The translations under genes and the position numbers were made by a program. A stretch of 64,000 nt of DNA. Origin: Druceiella hillmani. Its lineage: Eukaryota; Arthropoda; Insecta; Lepidoptera; Hepialidae. The stretch is taken from assembly GCA_039881145.1 (NCBI GenBank), contig JAYKKI010000134.1, forward strand, positions 1,956,001 to 2,020,000. The letters run 5' to 3'. Below the pieces are notes generated by a model. That model saw only the letters and a program-made list of their open reading frames with translations, had not been told where the DNA came from and searched no databases. Below, in pieces: positions 60,950 to 64,000 of this stretch. The first letter of the stretch is position 1, and every line of letters begins with the position of its first letter.

Positions 60950-61790
60950 GTTATCAAAGGTTTTAAAGTATTTTTTTTTAATTTAAAATAGCACATGTGA
61001 AAAGGTATTCTATAATAATACGGCATCCCCTCTCTCTTATTTCCAAAACTACTTTGCCAAAAGTCGTGAAAAAAATAGATTTGGTAGAATCTGAAGGAAG
61101 AAATATGTACCATGTATTTAATCATGTGAAAGACGTAGTAAACAATATAATTTCTTGGTGAAAAATTAATAACTGTAAATATTTTAATAGATATTCCATG
61201 TTCACTTAAATATTAATAAGTGTATGGAACCCTCGTGGTGCGAGTTCTACTCGTAATTGACAGGTTTTTATTAGATGTCACATAATTTTTCCTTTAAAAG
61301 TGACGATTGTATATAAACAAAGTTTAATCAAGCATAAGAAGAGACTGATAAAATATCCAACATTTTTAGATATCGACCCGAAGAACGAAATGGAGATTAT
61401 TAAATCGATGTTGACGACACAACTCACTTTAATGAAGAGTATATCTAAAACCTTTAAACGAAAATATGTGAACAACCACTTTTCGTCTGTGTAGACTTGG
61501 TACTTCAAAGTACCAACTGTGTAGACTGAAATAATTGTTGGTAAATCTACGTCTATTAAAGTGGCAGAAATCAGTGAAATGATGTTATAAAATTGACCAT
61601 TGATACACAACAAAAACCTATTTGTCGTACAAGCAGATGCATTCTAGTTAGGAGTTGGTCTTGACATTTTGCATGGAAATGCTAATTTTAAAGAATATAT
61701 TGAGTGATATTTTATATTATATACGTTTTTTAAGTATTTAAAAATACACTTTTTTTTGTGAAATTTGACTATGGAAAAATAAACAAAAGC
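60950..61790. other. Diverged remnant of the lepidopteran-type repeat and neighbouring unit sequence
   Basis: 'catcccctctctcttatttcc' and 'aaaactactttgccaaa' match B 47,773-47,815. At 61,500-61,520 'ttggtacttcaaagtaccaa' is a perfect 9-bp hairpin between two 'gtgtagact' copies (61,489 and 61,520). The overlapping frames at 61,278-61,613 are not supported as genes. Confidence 0.4.
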
Positions 61791-62310
61791 AAGCCTTAGA
61801 TTTATTGTTCCACAAACGACAGTAATAAACTCTTCCACGATTTGACACACCGTGACTACTCCGAATCATAAAACAAAGATAAATGGAAGTGGGTAATTAC
61901 TACCAAGTTATGAAGAACAAAATATACTTAACTATATTTTATCCAAAGCCTCCGCATAAACTAAATCTAATTAAAATATTACAATTCGTGTCACCGACAT
62001 CAGCATCAAATTAGTCCGTTAACGTGAAGATTGCGAATATTGAAACTAAACACAAGCCAAAATGGGGTGAAGTTTTAGTAAATGAATAAATATTGTGGGA
62101 ATAACCGAGCGTTAGCGTACTTTTAGGAAGGTGTGCGTTTGTTAATTAATTTCATTGTTGACACGCCAAATAGCGCGGCGCTAACCTCGCTCTTTCGCTC
62201 GGCCATACCGACATTGGGATACATAGATACATACATGATCATTTCGTGGGCAATGTTTGATATTCTACTTTCTTTTACGATTTTAATAGGTGGTAATCGT
62301 GCATAATTGA
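61790..62310. other. Strongly conserved noncoding block (copy C)
   Basis: Counterpart of 19,564-20,085 and 48,040-48,600. 'gggaataaccgagcgtt.gcgta', 'tttgttaattaatttcattg' and 'tcgctctttc.ctcggcca' agree almost base for base with A. Confidence 0.5.
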
Positions 62311-62869
62311 ATAATCAAATAATAATTGGTGGAACGAAAAACAATGTTGGAAATGAAAACATCTAGGGATGATGAAAACAAGACTGTACGAAAAACAATG
62401 GGGGAATATTATAAATACTTTCAAACTGATTTTTTAAGATTCGGTTGAAGAAGAAAATCTTGTAATTATTTGCAAAAGTTTTATCTACGCGTATCTCTAT
62501 TGTTTCCACAGAATTTAATTGAATATTTACTAAATGTCCAATGTTATATCAACAGTCCGTCCTCCCCAATCACAGTAATTTATTAACTATAAAATTAAAT
62601 TTTAAAAATTTTCAATGGTATGCTAAGTAATTAACGTCGAAAACTAGGTATCAAAAAAACTGTATACTTAAAATATACGTTTTTATCTTTTTATTTCACA
62701 TTCATAAATTAGATCTGAAACTTTGCATACACGAACAAGTAAAAATCATCCAAAAAAAATAAAAACTGTAATCCGCTTATTATATCATTTAAAATGTCTT
62801 TTGCAGCTTAACTTCAATTCTTGCTTTAATAATGTACAAGATCTATGAGTTTCCTAGCTGTTTCTTATA

Positions 62870-63612
62870 TTAGGTTGACAATTTATAAACCCGCAATTTT
62901 TTTCGACCGATTTCTGCAATGTTATATGGTATATCAATAGTACGGCATTCAAACTTCTGTTCAGTTTGCAATTGAGTATTCGGCGAGTAAAAACAATTAA
63001 TTAAAAGTGGAAGCATTTCAAAGTGAACTTCGATTACTCTTCCTTCATAGATGTTGTTTAACGCGAAAAACCAACAAAGCATCACGCAATATATACACAA
63101 CGATGGGTGAAGTTATACCCTCTTACGACACCCCCAAGCACTGTTTCCAAAGATTAACTTCATCCAAAGCAGAACTCTATAGGTACAATTACAGTTAAGA
63201 TTTATTATGGACAATGGAACAAAATCACCGCTAAACTTTCTCCAAAACAAAGCAAAGTTTATTTTTTACATGACCATGCTCTACCCCTTTACGAAACTAC
63301 TTTCAATCGGATGGAGTATGCTACTTAACCCACCGTTTTCTCCAGACTTTTCGCCACCTGTTTTGCTCTCTGTTTAATAATTTTCGTGATAAAAAAATTA
63401 AAGATGAAAGTCATATCAAAATCGAATTTCACCTATTTTTCAGCAAAGGCCCAAATATGTCTGTAAGGATGGAACTTTAGCCCTGCCTACACTTTGACGG
63501 TGAGTATTAGATACCGACCATGCTTATATAATTAACGATTGATTTTATTGATTATAGACAAAAGTTGAAAAGTTTATGTACAAAGATGGCAGATTATAAG
63601 TTGCCAATCTAA
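62870..63612 (+). mobile_element. Internally deleted mariner (Tc1/mariner) element with degraded transposase
   Basis: Left end 'ttaggttgacaatttataaa' (62,870-62,889) and right end 'tataagttgccaatctaa' (to 63,612) are imperfect terminal inverted repeats, flanked by TA on both sides (62,868-62,869 and 63,613-63,614), as mariner insertions require. Unit B has the empty site ('cttcttataagaactgaac' at about 49,209). Inside, about 63,030-63,150 encodes an N-terminal helix-turn-helix remnant ('ASRNIYTTMGEVIPSYDT' followed by 'FQRL'). About 63,220-63,520 encodes the C-terminal catalytic region in shifting frames: 'YFLHDHALP' (usual LLHDNARPH, catalytic Asp), 'NPPFSPDFSP' (usual HPPYSPDLAP), and a last motif near 'FSAKAQICL'. 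At 743 bp against about 1.3 kb for intact mariners, the middle is deleted. It is inactive. Confidence 0.88.
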
Positions 63613-63924
63613 TACAAGCTGAACAAATGTTGTAGGTAGATAGCCTATTGTTAAGTCGTTGGTGCTCTTTCAATTCCCTAATTCTAGGCGTTCTGATAAT
63701 GACCTAAAATTGTAACTATGTCTCAGCAACGGTAGTGGTTATGAACCTGAGTTTGAACTAAAATATTTGAGGTTCATGGTACATATGGCTTAACTGTTAA
63801 CAACGGCCAGTTGGTTAAAAGTTGTACCTAAACTGAAATTTAATATTGGATAAAAGATACTTTGGAGTGTATGGTGAGGTATAAGTGGAGTTATTCATTG
63901 AAAACTCTTTTAAGCTAATATTAC

Positions 63925-64000
63925 AATTACAATTAAGATTTACTGTGGACAATGGAACAAATTCACCGCTAAACTTCTTTCAAATTAAAGTATGGTTTAT
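63925..64000 (+). mobile_element. Second mariner fragment, cut by the window edge
   Basis: 'aattaagatttactgtggac' and 'aatggaacaaattcaccgc' repeat 63,190-63,240 of the mariner almost exactly, about 740 bases downstream. It begins mid-element with no terminal repeat visible, so it is a truncated copy or a local duplication. Its right part is outside the window. Confidence 0.65.

Larger units (their letters stand above)
54690..64000. repeat. Segmental duplication unit C, starting mid-unit
   Basis: Third copy, same orientation. It begins at the position equivalent to A 8,709 ('gatttaaaaatattttgt') directly after the end of unit B, so the first 8.7 kb of the unit, including the exon-bearing part, is missing. 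It follows A and B to about 63,780 (equivalent to A 20,810). Private insertions are the 55.5 kb dispersed repeat and the mariner at 62,870-63,612. The copy continues beyond the window. Confidence 0.8.

Noticed and set aside
61278..61613. 111-codon minus-strand frame overlapping a plus-strand frame at 61,300-61,494
   Set aside because: Low-complexity hydrophobic translation of AT-rich DNA, overlapping on opposite strands, and not conserved in the matching parts of A and B.

Overview
This is AT-rich (about 70-75% A+T by eye), gene-poor animal nuclear DNA. It has long (TA)n and (CA)n microsatellites, degraded mariner, hAT and LINE copies, and no bacterial-style operons. The likely source is an insect, probably a moth or butterfly: several dispersed repeats match sequences I remember from Lepidoptera, namely the 'accgacttcaaaaaa' repeat at 51.27 kb, the 'catgtaaagtgggg...tatggtgtggg(t)tatcgtt' family at 3.2, 19.1, 28.6, 47.2 and 61 kb, and the 'actagctggcccgg' repeat at 55.5 kb. 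This is recognition from memory and has not been searched.

The main architecture is an old, diverged tandem duplication with three copies. Unit A fills about 1-23,790. Unit B fills about 34,505-54,640 and is collinear with A. Unit C starts abruptly near 54,690, at the point equivalent to A 8,700, and runs off the right edge. Between A and B lies about 10.7 kb (23.8-34.5 kb) for which I found no second copy. Insertions private to one unit mark events after the duplication: a hAT transposon and a LINE fragment in A, a 2.6 kb cluster of inverted-repeat elements in B, and an internally deleted mariner in C.

Only one convincing host coding segment was found: a last-exon-like open frame at 3,958-4,619 (+), encoding a membrane segment and a cytoplasmic tail of an unidentified protein. 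Unit B holds a truncated pseudogene of its 3' part (35,700-35,960), and unit C starts downstream of the equivalent position. Three other short stretches look weakly coding (26,023-26,181 +, 29,643-29,740 -, 33,797-33,982 -). They are listed with low confidence.

The most interesting item is a 228-bp near-perfect DNA palindrome at 43,515-43,742. Both arms carry a hammerhead-ribozyme-like core (CTGAAGA, helix II hairpin, GAAA, short helix III, cleavage-type GTC), one on each strand. With an asymmetric tail it is flanked by a 13-bp direct repeat. A decayed relative in the opposite orientation at 7,396-7,611 is flanked by a different, 9-bp direct repeat. This looks like a small mobile element related to hammerhead-bearing retroelements such as Penelope-like elements. 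Also notable are noncoding blocks kept unusually similar in all three units (around 19.6-20.1, 48.0-48.6 and 61.8-62.3 kb) and a mariner insertion whose empty site can be read in unit B.
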